Positions 15,500 through 23,891 of a DNA stretch of 38,459 bases are shown here, piece after piece. Where the stretch lies: the IMG/VR virus record IMGVR_UViG_3300031566_000166, positions 1 to 38,459 of that record; one strand, written 5' to 3'. The DNA comes from a virus. The notes beneath the pieces are model-generated. The model made no database searches. It worked only from the letters and a program-made list of their open reading frames with translations, and had not been told where the DNA came from. Every line of letters begins with the position of its first letter. Position 1 is the first letter of the stretch. The position numbers and the translations under genes were made by a program.

Positions 15500-16906
15500 T
15501 TATAAAGACGAAATGAAGATTTCGTCATTCCCCCCAGAAGATTCTTGTCGGCCTGAACCGGTCAAGGATTGCATGACTAATTGATTCCCAAAGTCATACT
15601 CAATTTCAGAGATATAGAAGCGAGGAATGTCAATAGCAATAATATTTCCGGCTGTACTGCCAAGGATCGTTCTTACGTTGCTATACACCACATTGTCGCG
15701 TTGATCAAGATTGTAAAATGATTTGAAATGTTCTTCAAAATTGACTTCTACGGTACGATCTGCTTGAAGTCTTGTCGCCTTGCCTGTGGTTGAACTTGCA
15801 CACTCTACGTCAATCAATTCCATATTGATGTTAATTTCCATTGAGCGCATGCAATTAGGGTTTGACCTTACTATCAGGGCAGTACTCCCAACATTGACCG
15901 CAGAAAAGTTACCATGAGTCAGAGTCACAGGATCGCTTCCGGAATTAGTCACAGAAAGAATCGTTTGTGTTTCATAAGCGCCCGCCCCGTCAGTGTCAAT
16001 AATAATAAGATCCCCAACTGCAACCTCAAGCGGGGCGTTTCCATCACTTGAAGACACCAGCACACTGCCCACAGCAGAAGTTAACGCCTGCGTGCCATGA
16101 TAGATGATATCATGCTGTATGCCCAGGACGATAGGCGGTTTTGTTGTTCGATTATATGTGGGCGTGTAACCCTGGGCTGCATAGCTATGAGCATAAGATA
16201 GCGCCGCCATGTCAAACGTAAGCTTGGCAGGCTGACCAACTTCAAGTGCTATTTGCGCTGCTCTTCCCCTACAGCCTGACAGTACAAGCTTTTTAGTTCC
16301 ATCCATGTAGAAGTAGGCGCTACCGGTTTTGAAGTCAGACACGCCACTTTTCAAAAGGAAATTATACCCACTTTGCGCCGCTAATCCAGCACCGGGAGCC
16401 GCAGAGAACGGCGGCCAGTAACTGAGCAGATCGGTAGCGACAGACAATACACGCCCAAACTCAAAATTACCCGCTGTCACCTCGATTCTATTGATGCCGC
16501 CCTGTTTAAAGTTGCTGCCCGTTGAAACTTCAAAGGCGGTTGTTGTAGGTGCGGGCGCTGCCTCTACAGCATCATTGGTGCCCGCAAAAACATCCCCCAT
16601 GACATGTTTCATGAGGATCGCCCAGTCAGGGGCACTCCCTTGAGTGCCCGACCCCCTCAAATAGCAAGAGGCGTTAAAACCAAGATCCTCAAAGATCCCT
16701 GCCAAAGGAACATCTTTTGACAGCGTCCCTTGCATCCAATTAAGCTCTATAAGCTCACGAGGGAGGTTGACAGCAAGATCGTCTTGAGTCAACAGGACGG
16801 CGTCACCTGCTGCGTCCGTTGGTGCCGTATTCTCCGTAACCTCTTCCTTATAGGAGAAGTCAGTGTTCTTTAGAACAACATAGCTTTCATTTTCACTTGC
16901 TGCCAT
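15500..16906 (-). CDS. Predicted major tail tube protein, 468 aa
   Basis: I choose the ATG at 16906 because GGAGG lies about 9 bases upstream; an earlier in-frame ATG at 16951 overlaps the previous gene and lacks a site. The protein is beta-rich. The middle (about 270-355) is Val/Ser/Thr-rich and looks like an inserted immunoglobulin-like surface domain (GDLIIIDTDGAGAYETQ). The C-terminus (DIPRFYISEIEYDFGN) resembles the ends of tail tube proteins. It stands directly before the chaperone pair, which is the usual place. At 468 residues it is longer than most tail tube proteins, consistent with the insertion. Confidence 0.65.
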   Translation of the reverse strand: MAASENESYVVLKNTDFSYKEEVTENTAPTDAAGDAVLLTQDDLAVNLPRELIELNWMQGTLSKDVPLAGIFEDLGFNASCYLRGSGTQGSAPDWAILMKHVMGDVFAGTNDAVEAAPAPTTTAFEVSTGSNFKQGGINRIEVTAGNFEFGRVLSVATDLLSYWPPFSAAPGAGLAAQSGYNFLLKSGVSDFKTGSAYFYMDGTKKLVLSGCRGRAAQIALEVGQPAKLTFDMAALSYAHSYAAQGYTPTYNRTTKPPIVLGIQHDIIYHGTQALTSAVGSVLVSSSDGNAPLEVAVGDLIIIDTDGAGAYETQTILSVTNSGSDPVTLTHGNFSAVNVGSTALIVRSNPNCMRSMEININMELIDVECASSTTGKATRLQADRTVEVNFEEHFKSFYNLDQRDNVVYSNVRTILGSTAGNIIAIDIPRFYISEIEYDFGNQLVMQSLTGSGRQESSGGNDEIFISSL

Positions 16907-16923
16907 CTTCTCAAACCTCCTTA

Positions 16924-17880
16924 TTACGGGAAAACCCCAGTAACAAACCAATTAGTACCATCGGAAGCAATCGAGACGGCCTCACTGTCTGCGTCCATAG
17001 TGTACGTGGCCGCGCCGCTTATTGTCTCTGCTCCCTCGGTACGGATGACAATGTTATTAGCGTTAGCGTTTGCGTCCTCATCGTAGAATGTCAGGGCTCT
17101 GCCGTCTACTAATAAGTCAGAGTCAAGAAACAGATCAACTGTTCCTGTTGTGGTGTAGTCCACCGCTACAATATAGGCTTTAGATGTTGAATCGAGCGTG
17201 TAACTTGAGGCCGCAACCGAAAAGATAGGGGTGTCAACCCAGGAACTAAAGGTTGTTCCTTCGTCCACCGACAACGATCCCGAAGTGCTGACCGTATCTG
17301 CTGCTGCTGAAACGCTCAATACGTCCGTGTCAACGTCAAGATCACCGCTTAATGTAGCCGCGCCTACAAGCGCATGAGTCGTGGCCGTATAGGTCACTGT
17401 TCCGTCAACCGTATTGTCAATTGTCTCGTCATTGACCAGCGTCACTACACCGGTTGAAGTAACGCTAAAAACTTCAGATTTAGCGGCCCCCGCTGCCATA
17501 AGCTCAACTGAGAATTTGGCGTCTTCCGAAGCCGCCGTTACGTCAGTCATGACAGCATTGACGGCCATAACATCCTCATTGTTTGCCGCGCTTGTTTCCT
17601 GGGTGTAGACAATGCCAGCCCCGATCCCGTTAGCCGGGACGCCACTTGTTTCGTGCGTCAACCCCAGCACCTCTTGAACCGTGTCCGTCTTAGCAGAAGA
17701 GCTTGTCAAGTTGGAGAGTGTTGTCAGCTCGATCTTAAATGCGTCATCGTTCGAGCTTGCATTGATTACGTACTCAATGAGTTCTGTTAACCGTTCTGTG
17801 CCACCGAAAGAGGTTACTCCTACGGCGAAAACTAAGCAGACAGCGAAGATCGCCGCTGCATATCGTGTGCTATTTTTCAT
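16924..17880 (-). CDS. Signal-peptide-bearing Ser/Thr-rich beta protein within the head-tail cluster, 318 aa
   Basis: The N-terminus (MKNSTRYAAAIFAVCLVFAVGVTSFGG) is a Sec signal peptide with basic start, 15-residue hydrophobic core and a plausible cleavage near residue 26. The mature part is acidic and very rich in Thr, Ser, Ala and Val, with repeated strand-turn units, ending in EAVSIASDGTNWFVTGVFP, a type of end often seen in phage fibres or virion decorations. It overlaps the connector gene by 4 bases (ATGA), so it is truly part of the head-tail operon. This is the fourth exported-looking protein in the structural region. Confidence 0.65.
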   Translation of the reverse strand: MKNSTRYAAAIFAVCLVFAVGVTSFGGTERLTELIEYVINASSNDDAFKIELTTLSNLTSSSAKTDTVQEVLGLTHETSGVPANGIGAGIVYTQETSAANNEDVMAVNAVMTDVTAASEDAKFSVELMAAGAAKSEVFSVTSTGVVTLVNDETIDNTVDGTVTYTATTHALVGAATLSGDLDVDTDVLSVSAAADTVSTSGSLSVDEGTTFSSWVDTPIFSVAASSYTLDSTSKAYIVAVDYTTTGTVDLFLDSDLLVDGRALTFYDEDANANANNIVIRTEGAETISGAATYTMDADSEAVSIASDGTNWFVTGVFP

Positions 17881-18350
17881 GATGTTTCACAGCCACAGGC
17901 GTTTCTGTACCCGGTATCACTCGTACAGTCCCGATACAGCACGTCAGCGGTTGAAATTTCTATTTCCGGAGTGTCAGCCTCATATATTAATAGATCGCCC
18001 CCAGGCCCCAATGCCTTGAGTTGTTCAAGCGCCTCATGATAGAGGCCGAGAGCGCGGTTGATGTTTGAGGCTAACGCCGGGTTGGTTGAAACGAAAAACC
18101 AAATGCAAAAATCGTCAGAGATGCCGGCGACTGAAGAGGGCACGGTGTCAGAATCCCATAAATCAATTACGTCCCGCCCATACTTAGACACAAGTGCATT
18201 CCGGCACATGTTCCGGCCAAACTTGAAACCCGCTTCCTCGGTTGCAGCGTCCGCAGCGTCATCGCCATCGAAGTCGATCCACCCTACGATCCGCTGTGAA
18301 GAAGCCCGCGCATTCAGGCTTGCTGGTGTGCTGTAGTATTCAGTCGCCAT
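17877..18350 (-). CDS. Predicted head-tail connector/adaptor protein, 157 aa
   Basis: Position directly after the major capsid gene, size and mostly helical character fit the gp6/gp16-type head-tail adaptors (DUF1320-like). The N-terminus YYSTPASLNARASSQRI and the helix bundle with FKFGRNMCRNALVSKYG agree with this. A Cys-containing tail (CTSDTGYRNACGCETS) is unusual. It precedes the signal-peptide protein with a 4-base overlap. The identification is by context and fold-like pattern, not by a diagnostic motif. Confidence 0.6.
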   Translation of the reverse strand: MATEYYSTPASLNARASSQRIVGWIDFDGDDAADAATEEAGFKFGRNMCRNALVSKYGRDVIDLWDSDTVPSSVAGISDDFCIWFFVSTNPALASNINRALGLYHEALEQLKALGPGGDLLIYEADTPEIEISTADVLYRDCTSDTGYRNACGCETS

Positions 18351-18356
18351 ACCTTA

Positions 18357-19382
18357 CTATACCCCGTCCAATCTCGCTCCGTAAGCCTTCCCGTAGACTT
18401 CGTAGGCGTTAAAATACCCCATAATAAGTTCAACTGTTCCCATCAACCAAGCGTACTGATCAACCTTTTCGAGAGCAATGAAGCCCCCTACAGATTCCGC
18501 AGGCTCATAGACGAATTCTTTCCCCCATGTCGGGATTGATTGTCTACCACCTCCAGCATTAGGATCGACACGCCCAAACCATACGTAGCGCTTGGAGATG
18601 CTCGTTTTGTAGCCGAAGATGTCAGTCTTAGTCTGCGAGGCTTGCGGTAAACTGGAATCGTCTACAGATTCTGCCTCGAGCAGGATTATTTTTAGACCCA
18701 GTGTACGCTCTAACCAGGGCAAGGTTATGTTGGGATCAGTAGATTCCTTGATCGGGGCCGAGGACTCACTTGCATCCAACAATTGCGGATTGAGCAATAG
18801 ATCGCAATAAACATCACGACCACAGGCCATGTGTGTCAAATGTCGATTGTTTTTCTTAATCACATTGACATCACTGCGGGGCTTAGAAAGAAGATTGGAC
18901 CAGGGAACTGTAGAGATAAGGTCGGCATCTTGCGGATCTGCTCCGCCGATCTCATACAGCTGATCTGAATTATAGCTCCCATCTGCCTCAATAACCTCAA
19001 CTCCAGCCGCTTCGCGGTTGATCAATGTTCGATGTCTTAAAAACATCCACTCATCATCCATCCAGGCATCAGGCGTAGCGTAACCATGGGCCATTGGGTT
19101 CTTAATCTTCGCAAGCTCAAGCAGCCTTGACAATCCTCGCGGGCTAAGAGATGCGCTTGTTGTCGAATCGCTTCTATTGATTTGCTCCGGATATCCGTCA
19201 CGGCGTAAGAGCCCACTTGTTCGCTTGAACCAATCATTGATAGCGTCCGTACGATACAGGAATTCTAAATCAGCACGTCTGTCTGGAACAAAGATCTCGC
19301 CAATCTTAAAATCACTGTCTTCATTAGCGTAACGGTACGCGAGATCGGCTTGGTCTTTTTTGATATATGTTAAGCTGCTCAT
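18357..19382 (-). CDS. Predicted major capsid protein, 341 aa
   Basis: The length of 341 and the position between the decoration gene and the head-tail connector match a major capsid protein. An early acidic stretch (ANEDSDFKIGEIFVPDRRADLEFLYRTD) and a long central part with HK97-type alternation are visible. There is no proteolytic delta domain: the decoration and scaffold genes are separate, as in lambda and Mu. GGAGG stands before the start. No diagnostic residue pattern is available by eye, so this is a high-probability contextual call. Confidence 0.75.
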   Translation of the reverse strand: MSSLTYIKKDQADLAYRYANEDSDFKIGEIFVPDRRADLEFLYRTDAINDWFKRTSGLLRRDGYPEQINRSDSTTSASLSPRGLSRLLELAKIKNPMAHGYATPDAWMDDEWMFLRHRTLINREAAGVEVIEADGSYNSDQLYEIGGADPQDADLISTVPWSNLLSKPRSDVNVIKKNNRHLTHMACGRDVYCDLLLNPQLLDASESSAPIKESTDPNITLPWLERTLGLKIILLEAESVDDSSLPQASQTKTDIFGYKTSISKRYVWFGRVDPNAGGGRQSIPTWGKEFVYEPAESVGGFIALEKVDQYAWLMGTVELIMGYFNAYEVYGKAYGARLDGV

Positions 19383-19826
19383 TTATACCTCCAACTTTTC
19401 GCCGATCTGAAGGCGGATCAATGCCGCCCCGCCAACGGTAGCTTGCGGAGTCTCAACAACTCCGAATTTGTAAGTCCCCACGCCAGTCCACAGCTTGACC
19501 CACCCTTCCTTGCCGGTATCAGCCGCCAGCATGACCTGCTCTCCGATCTCAACCGCTTCTGTGACGGGCATCATAAGCATTTCGCCATACCAGCAAGCCG
19601 GCTCATCGTTAAGCGCTATGTCTTTCTGACCGTATACGGCCCCATAAGCCAATTCACCGTCAGAGTCTGGAAGGCGGATCTTGCCGTAGTCTGCCTTGGC
19701 AGTAGTTCCGCTACGGACAACGCCCAACGCCCATTCACTATCCGGTACTGTCATCGCTTCCGACGCGAGAGCGTAAAGTGCTTTGTTGGGGTTTGTTACG
19801 GCCCCTTGTGTTGCAATTACTCCCAT
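19383..19826 (-). CDS. Predicted capsid decoration protein (DUF2190/gpD-like), 147 aa
   Basis: The start at 19826 follows AAGGAGGGAATTAAT, a strong site located in the end of the upstream protease/scaffold gene. A longer reading from 19898 exists without support. The N-terminus (GVIATQGAVTNPNKALYALA) and the beta-barrel-like middle (GEQVMLAADTGKEGW) are similar to DUF2190 and lambda D-type decoration proteins, which cement the expanded capsid. The stop is adjacent to the major capsid start, giving the common decoration-then-capsid order. Confidence 0.65.
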   Translation of the reverse strand: MGVIATQGAVTNPNKALYALASEAMTVPDSEWALGVVRSGTTAKADYGKIRLPDSDGELAYGAVYGQKDIALNDEPACWYGEMLMMPVTEAVEIGEQVMLAADTGKEGWVKLWTGVGTYKFGVVETPQATVGGAALIRLQIGEKLEV

Positions 19827-19827
19827 A

Positions 19828-21051
19828 TTAATTCCCTCCTTGAGTATCACGCTCGAGTTTGGCAAAAAATCCATGCTGCGCCGAATATTCTCTGTCACTG
19901 AGCGCCATGAAATGAGCCTGAGCGCGCTTGATTGGTTTTCCGATCTCTGCCGCCTCTTTCATCAGCTTAATGATTTTAGCGTCAAGGACGGACTCGGCAC
20001 TATCAGCGGGATCGGTGTCCTGTATACCAGCCTGGATTACACCGGGAGACTCCGGAATAGTCAAGTTACCCTCAATCGCCAGCTTAATAATTCCTTCTAA
20101 TGCCCGTTTGAACGCTGCGGTATTACTGATTTCTTCTCCATTGCTCAACTTAACCACGTTGCCGGAAGACAGAAATACTGGCGTGATCAAGTCCTCTGCG
20201 GCCTTAGTTAGACCGAAGTCACTTGTAAGTTTCACAATGGCTGACATTGCATCAGCTTCATGGGCTCTGCGATCTGCCCGATCGATCTTCTCTTCTTGTA
20301 GACGAACGATTTCTCTCAGCTTTTCTTTTTCGTCCCCATCGGCCTGCGCTTGGGCTTCTAAGGCATCTAAGCGCCCAATGAGACTCTTATGATCATCAGC
20401 CGAGAGAGTTACTACGCCTTGCTTTTTATCATCCTGCATGGGTGTCTCTCCTTCTCTATCCGTATTAATATTTGGCGCATCAAAATACACCGTTTGTACT
20501 CCCATTTCATCGGCTGAGAGTTTGACCGCAAATCCTGCGCTTTGAGGCACCGCTGGTTTAGTGTGGCGGTCCAGAAAAGAAACAGCCCTAACTACAACCG
20601 GGTACACCTCCCCAGTATCTGGGTTTTTGAAATTCGGCAAAAATTCAACAGAACGAAAGGGGAATTCGCTTGAAAGAAGCTTCGCCAGTTCTGGATCAAC
20701 ATTCTCAAAGTTGGTAACAAGCCATTCTTCGCCGTTGATTAGGCGTGTTTCAGGGAACATCTTAGCCGTCCTTGCCCAGTCCTTCACAGCCTCAGGCAAG
20801 AGCTTCAAGTGGTACTCGTTCTGAAAAATATCATGATTGACATTGATGAATCCTGGGACTGGTTCTTCGCTCCATTGCGGATTGTTGCCCCTGTAAATAC
20901 CGGTATCAATAGCCTCTTTCAGGTAAGGCATGGCCTTAATTGTATCAGAGGCCACCTGTTTCATGTCGAGCATTTCGGTCCCCTTCCAGTTCCCGCGAGT
21001 CAATACCGGAACCTCCAATAATTCAGCCATCTTCTTAATCGCATCTGCCAT
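19828..21051 (-). CDS. Mu gpI-like prohead protease/scaffold protein, 407 aa
   Basis: The N-terminal half (about 1-200) resembles Mu I protein-type prohead proteases: GTEMLDMKQVASDTIKAMPYLK and FRSVEFLPNFKNPDTGEVYPVVVRAVSFLDRH. A charged coiled-coil of about 50 residues (220-275, IGRLDALEAQ to EEKIDRADRRAHEADA) and a helical C-terminus follow, which is the scaffold part. In Mu, one gene supplies both functions by an internal start. There is no obvious internal start with a strong site here. It overlaps the portal stop by 1 base and contains the site for the decoration gene near its end. Confidence 0.7.
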   Translation of the reverse strand: MADAIKKMAELLEVPVLTRGNWKGTEMLDMKQVASDTIKAMPYLKEAIDTGIYRGNNPQWSEEPVPGFINVNHDIFQNEYHLKLLPEAVKDWARTAKMFPETRLINGEEWLVTNFENVDPELAKLLSSEFPFRSVEFLPNFKNPDTGEVYPVVVRAVSFLDRHTKPAVPQSAGFAVKLSADEMGVQTVYFDAPNINTDREGETPMQDDKKQGVVTLSADDHKSLIGRLDALEAQAQADGDEKEKLREIVRLQEEKIDRADRRAHEADAMSAIVKLTSDFGLTKAAEDLITPVFLSSGNVVKLSNGEEISNTAAFKRALEGIIKLAIEGNLTIPESPGVIQAGIQDTDPADSAESVLDAKIIKLMKEAAEIGKPIKRAQAHFMALSDREYSAQHGFFAKLERDTQGGN

Positions 21052-23045
21052 TATACATATCCTCTGTAAGTATCGCCTGGAAAAGCGCTGGGTAACTGAT
21101 CCGTTGGTGTAATCGGATATTGACTAAGCTCTGAGTTTCGCACCGGTTCTTGTCTACATCTGCACATCATATCCCATGGCGTTCTCATGCGTTCATATAG
21201 CGGAGAGTCTACAGCTATTACGATACCGTTCCATGCCTTATGAACCGGGCGCACTCTATCATCTTCAACCGAGATAAGACGCACGGCCACAATAGGATCT
21301 GACGTTTCTTGACTCTGCTCGATCACTCTTTCGAGAGCGATACTGCGGGCATTCTGCCGTGCCTGCCGAAAAGAAGTAATTAAGTCGCTTCGTGTTTTAG
21401 CGGACATTTCCAGATCGTAACGCTTCAGAATTCCCTCGGCTGCCCGAAAATATATTGTCCACGCTTCCGACTCGCTCTGGGTGTCCAGGGTCGGAATTAT
21501 TGCGTCTTTCAGTTCTGCCATCAATTCCACAGAGTCGGGAAGCGCCCTGAAACGCTTAATAGTGAAAGTGGTTGCCGCTTCGGAGGGATCAAGATCGTTG
21601 TAGTTTTTGACAGGCATGGCAGCAAGGACTTGCTTGGCGCTGGGGGCTAACTCTGTATAGATAGTCGGATCAGGTTCTTCGGAGGGGAATTTCTCGAAGC
21701 TGCCCGGGACCGGTTCTCTTGCCGGCTCCTCTTCCTCTTCTTGAAGTTTGGCTATAAGCTTTGTTGTTTCGCCTTCTTCTTCGCCTTCTATCCTCTCCCC
21801 CACCTCTCCCCCACCATCTGATATTTGACTTTGCGTTGCCTGATGCTCTGGAGTCGTAGCCGTGATAAGCTCCGGTGAGACGATCTGCATATAAGGATAG
21901 GAGGTAGTTTCTGAAAAATTGAAGTCACAAAGCGGTGCGAGAATTTGTTCCGTGAAGGCGTCAGAAAAGTCTGCTGCGTCTGCTTGTTCGAGATTGCTCT
22001 CCTGGCGGACCTCTGTACTTTCAGCCATACTCTGATTTCCAAACTTGCCCTCTTTGAGCGTCGTTGGACTGCCAGTCATCACAAGCGACTCTTGCACCTT
22101 AAGCTCTTCCGTCAGATCGCGAAAGGCATCACTTTGTATAGTGATTTCCTGGTGTTCAACGGTGGTATCCTTATGGAATATCCCCACTACAGAGCTTGAA
22201 AGCTTCTGCATCGCGGCTACAAATTTGGCGCGTAACCCACTATATGAATTACCTTCGAACCGATCTGGATAATACCCAAAGAGTAGCCCTTGACCAGACC
22301 TCTCCACACCTCTTGACCAATCCTTTAGGGCTTTTTGGCGCTTCTTTTCGACTTCTCCACTCAATAGCGGTTCAAATTCTGAAATGCCGTCGTAGTCTTC
22401 ATGTAAGAGATGATTCGTGACGATGAAAAACCGTCTTTCGTCTACTTTTCGCCATTTGTACGATAGACCGTAGTTTTCGACTTCCCGCATATATAGCCCC
22501 GGCTTACTATAGCCTACAGGCTTATTAATGTCAGTATCATAGTAATAATGGAACAGGTCGGGATCGATGTCTTTCAGGTCATCTACGACAATAAACCCGT
22601 CATATTCGCCTCCACTTTGCTTTATCCATCCTATTTCGGCCACTGACTTGCCGCGAGGGAGCTTGTTCCAGATACTTTGCTCTATGATCTGCTTCATTGA
22701 ACGCTGTATACGTTCGTCAATAACCCAACGGCAGAAATCAAGCTGAGGAGTGTCTTTTTTAGCGATCACTTGAGCCCTGGCAAAAGATCCGTCATCTTCC
22801 CGAATCTCGGCGGCCCCTGTCCAGAGTCGAGAAAAATCCCGAAAGCGTAGGCCAGCCCAAAGATAGGGAGTCTTAGCCATAGCCCAATATTCATTAGTAG
22901 TGATCGTTGTCGATATGGTTGATCGTGAGGCTAAGTCATGGAGAGTTTCACGGTTAGACAGGCTTCTTTCCAGCCCGAACAGGCCAGTCCATGTGACGAC
23001 GGGACGCAATAAACTCCGTATTTTGGAAATGAAAGGGGAAACCAT
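21051..23045 (-). CDS. Portal-MuF fusion protein (Mu gp29-like portal plus SPP1 gp7/Mu gpF-like head morphogenesis domain), 664 aa
   Basis: The first 420 residues have portal character (AEIGWIKQSGGEYDGFIVVDDLKDID, and a long helix in the EELKVQESLVMTG region) similar to Mu-type portals. An acidic linker with Glu runs (about 435-475) follows. The C-terminal 200 residues carry the MuF signature: VEDDRVRPVHKAW with His602, then P......P and Cys-x-Cys at 628-630 (MMCRCRQEP). In Mu and lambda relatives these are two adjacent genes; here they are one polypeptide with no stop between. The start is 6 bases after a consensus -10 box, so the transcript is probably leaderless. Confidence 0.8.
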   Translation of the reverse strand: MVSPFISKIRSLLRPVVTWTGLFGLERSLSNRETLHDLASRSTISTTITTNEYWAMAKTPYLWAGLRFRDFSRLWTGAAEIREDDGSFARAQVIAKKDTPQLDFCRWVIDERIQRSMKQIIEQSIWNKLPRGKSVAEIGWIKQSGGEYDGFIVVDDLKDIDPDLFHYYYDTDINKPVGYSKPGLYMREVENYGLSYKWRKVDERRFFIVTNHLLHEDYDGISEFEPLLSGEVEKKRQKALKDWSRGVERSGQGLLFGYYPDRFEGNSYSGLRAKFVAAMQKLSSSVVGIFHKDTTVEHQEITIQSDAFRDLTEELKVQESLVMTGSPTTLKEGKFGNQSMAESTEVRQESNLEQADAADFSDAFTEQILAPLCDFNFSETTSYPYMQIVSPELITATTPEHQATQSQISDGGGEVGERIEGEEEGETTKLIAKLQEEEEEPAREPVPGSFEKFPSEEPDPTIYTELAPSAKQVLAAMPVKNYNDLDPSEAATTFTIKRFRALPDSVELMAELKDAIIPTLDTQSESEAWTIYFRAAEGILKRYDLEMSAKTRSDLITSFRQARQNARSIALERVIEQSQETSDPIVAVRLISVEDDRVRPVHKAWNGIVIAVDSPLYERMRTPWDMMCRCRQEPVRNSELSQYPITPTDQLPSAFPGDTYRGYV

Positions 23046-23051
23046 GTAACC

Positions 23052-23080
23052 AATATACGAAGAAAAGACAAATTTGTCAA
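23052..23080 (-). promoter_or_regulatory. Sigma70-type promoter for the portal gene, giving a leaderless mRNA
   Basis: On the minus strand TTGACA (23080-23075) and TATATT (23057-23052) are separated by exactly 17 bases. The ATG of the portal gene begins 6 bases after the -10 box, where transcription should start, and there is no ribosome binding site. A 12-bp palindrome, GACAAATTTGTC at 23067-23078, overlaps the -35 box and could be an operator. Confidence 0.7.
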
Positions 23081-23099
23081 AAGTTGTTTCTCACACTAC

Positions 23100-23122
23100 G
23101 CCTTATTGGCCTACTATAAGGC
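23100..23122. repeat. Inverted repeat in the divergent promoter region
   Basis: Perfect 7-bp arms GCCTTAT and ATAAGGC are separated by 9 bases. No T-run follows on either strand, so it is not a standard terminator. It lies between the minus-strand portal promoter and the plus-strand cassette promoter and may be a protein-binding site. Confidence 0.45.
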
Positions 23123-23170
23123 ATAACAGGCATCTACTTGAAAATAAATCGGTAAAAAGTAAAATAGTGC

Positions 23171-23199
23171 TTGACATATAGTGCGTGACGCACTATATT
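23171..23199 (+). promoter_or_regulatory. Sigma70-type promoter with embedded palindromic operator
   Basis: TTGACA (23171-23176) and TATATT (23194-23199) are 17 bases apart. The spacer is filled by a near-perfect operator: 10-bp arms ATATAGTGCG and CGCACTATAT around a 3-base centre (23176-23198), overlapping both boxes. A bound dimer would exclude polymerase. The cassette it drives ends with an HTH gene (23721-23891), the obvious candidate repressor. Confidence 0.8.
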
Positions 23200-23249
23200 A
23201 AAAGAGTAAGCAGGCAGTAAACGCAAACAAAAAACTAAAGGAGCCAACA

Positions 23250-23540
23250 ATGAACGCAAAGAGAATAAGCAATGAAGAATGTGCAGTGTTAATGATGATT
23301 ATTGAGGAAGAGGGCGGATCTGGAAATATTTGTGAAATGATAATGAACGGCCAGATCAAATCAGAAAAAGAACTTAGTCTGTATGATGACTTGCAGGCAA
23401 AGGGATTTATCGTATTTCCTGAGCCAGACTACAGAGCACTTCAAGTAGAAAATACCACAGATTTCTACATTCCAGTAGACGTACAAGAAATTGTATCTCT
23501 ACAAAACGCCATCTACAGCGCTAAGGTGGTGAAGAAATGA
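23250..23540 (+). CDS. First gene of the inverted cassette, hypothetical acidic protein, 96 aa
   Basis: The gene starts about 50 bases after the cassette promoter and has AAAGGAG before its ATG. It encodes a 96-residue acidic protein with a helical N-terminal half and two possible strands; no membrane segment and no family known to me. Its stop overlaps the next start (ATGA). It stands in opposite direction to the late genes on both sides, typical of a moron-type cassette expressed independently of the late programme. Confidence 0.65.
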   Translation: MNAKRISNEECAVLMMIIEEEGGSGNICEMIMNGQIKSEKELSLYDDLQAKGFIVFPEPDYRALQVENTTDFYIPVDVQEIVSLQNAIYSAKVVKK

Positions 23541-23758
23541 GAGAGAGAGATCCTCTTCTGCGCGGCGTATACGTGAGGCGATGCAAGTGTGGTTGCCGCC
23601 CATATCTGGATCGTGTAATCGGGAGAAACTGGTGGATCGCCTGTAACTGTGGGAGGTTTGGAATTGTTGGTTGTGACATTTTACAGGCGATTAAAAACTG
23701 GAATAATGGACTAATCGACTATGAAAGATCAAGATTTAGTAAAAAAAATATTAAATAA
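23537..23758 (+). CDS. Lar-like zinc-ribbon protein, 73 aa
   Basis: Four Cys residues are arranged as C-x-C (RCKCGC near 16-20) and C-x-C (ACNCGRFG near 35-38), with a further Cys at about residue 46, and the C-terminal helix has AIKNWNNG. This AxxxWN ending after a zinc ribbon is characteristic of the Lar restriction-alleviation family and related phage zinc-ribbon proteins. Lar modulates type I restriction. The identification is by motif layout only. It is translationally coupled to the previous gene. Confidence 0.55.
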   Translation: MRERDPLLRGVYVRRCKCGCRPYLDRVIGRNWWIACNCGRFGIVGCDILQAIKNWNNGLIDYERSRFSKKNIK

Positions 23759-23891
23759 TTCGGGAATGACTCAGCAAGAACTTGCTGATAAGCTAAGGTT
23801 TAATCGCTCAAACATTTCCAAGATTATCAATGGAAAACAAGAGCTTTCTGCTTTACGGCGGTGGATGGTGGAAGAGCTTAAGCAGGCTTAG
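23721..23891 (+). CDS. Cro/XRE-type helix-turn-helix protein, 56 aa
   Basis: This short gene starts inside the end of the Lar-like gene in another frame. The protein is a bare HTH: MTQQELADKL as the first helix, FNRSNISKIINGKQELS as turn and recognition helix, then a short third helix. Minimal Cro-like proteins of this size bind palindromic operators as dimers. The perfect operator at 23176-23198 lies upstream of the same operon, so autorepression is likely. It overlaps the convergent zinc-finger gene by 14 bases at the 3' end. Confidence 0.7.
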   Translation: MKDQDLVKKILNNSGMTQQELADKLRFNRSNISKIINGKQELSALRRWMVEELKQA

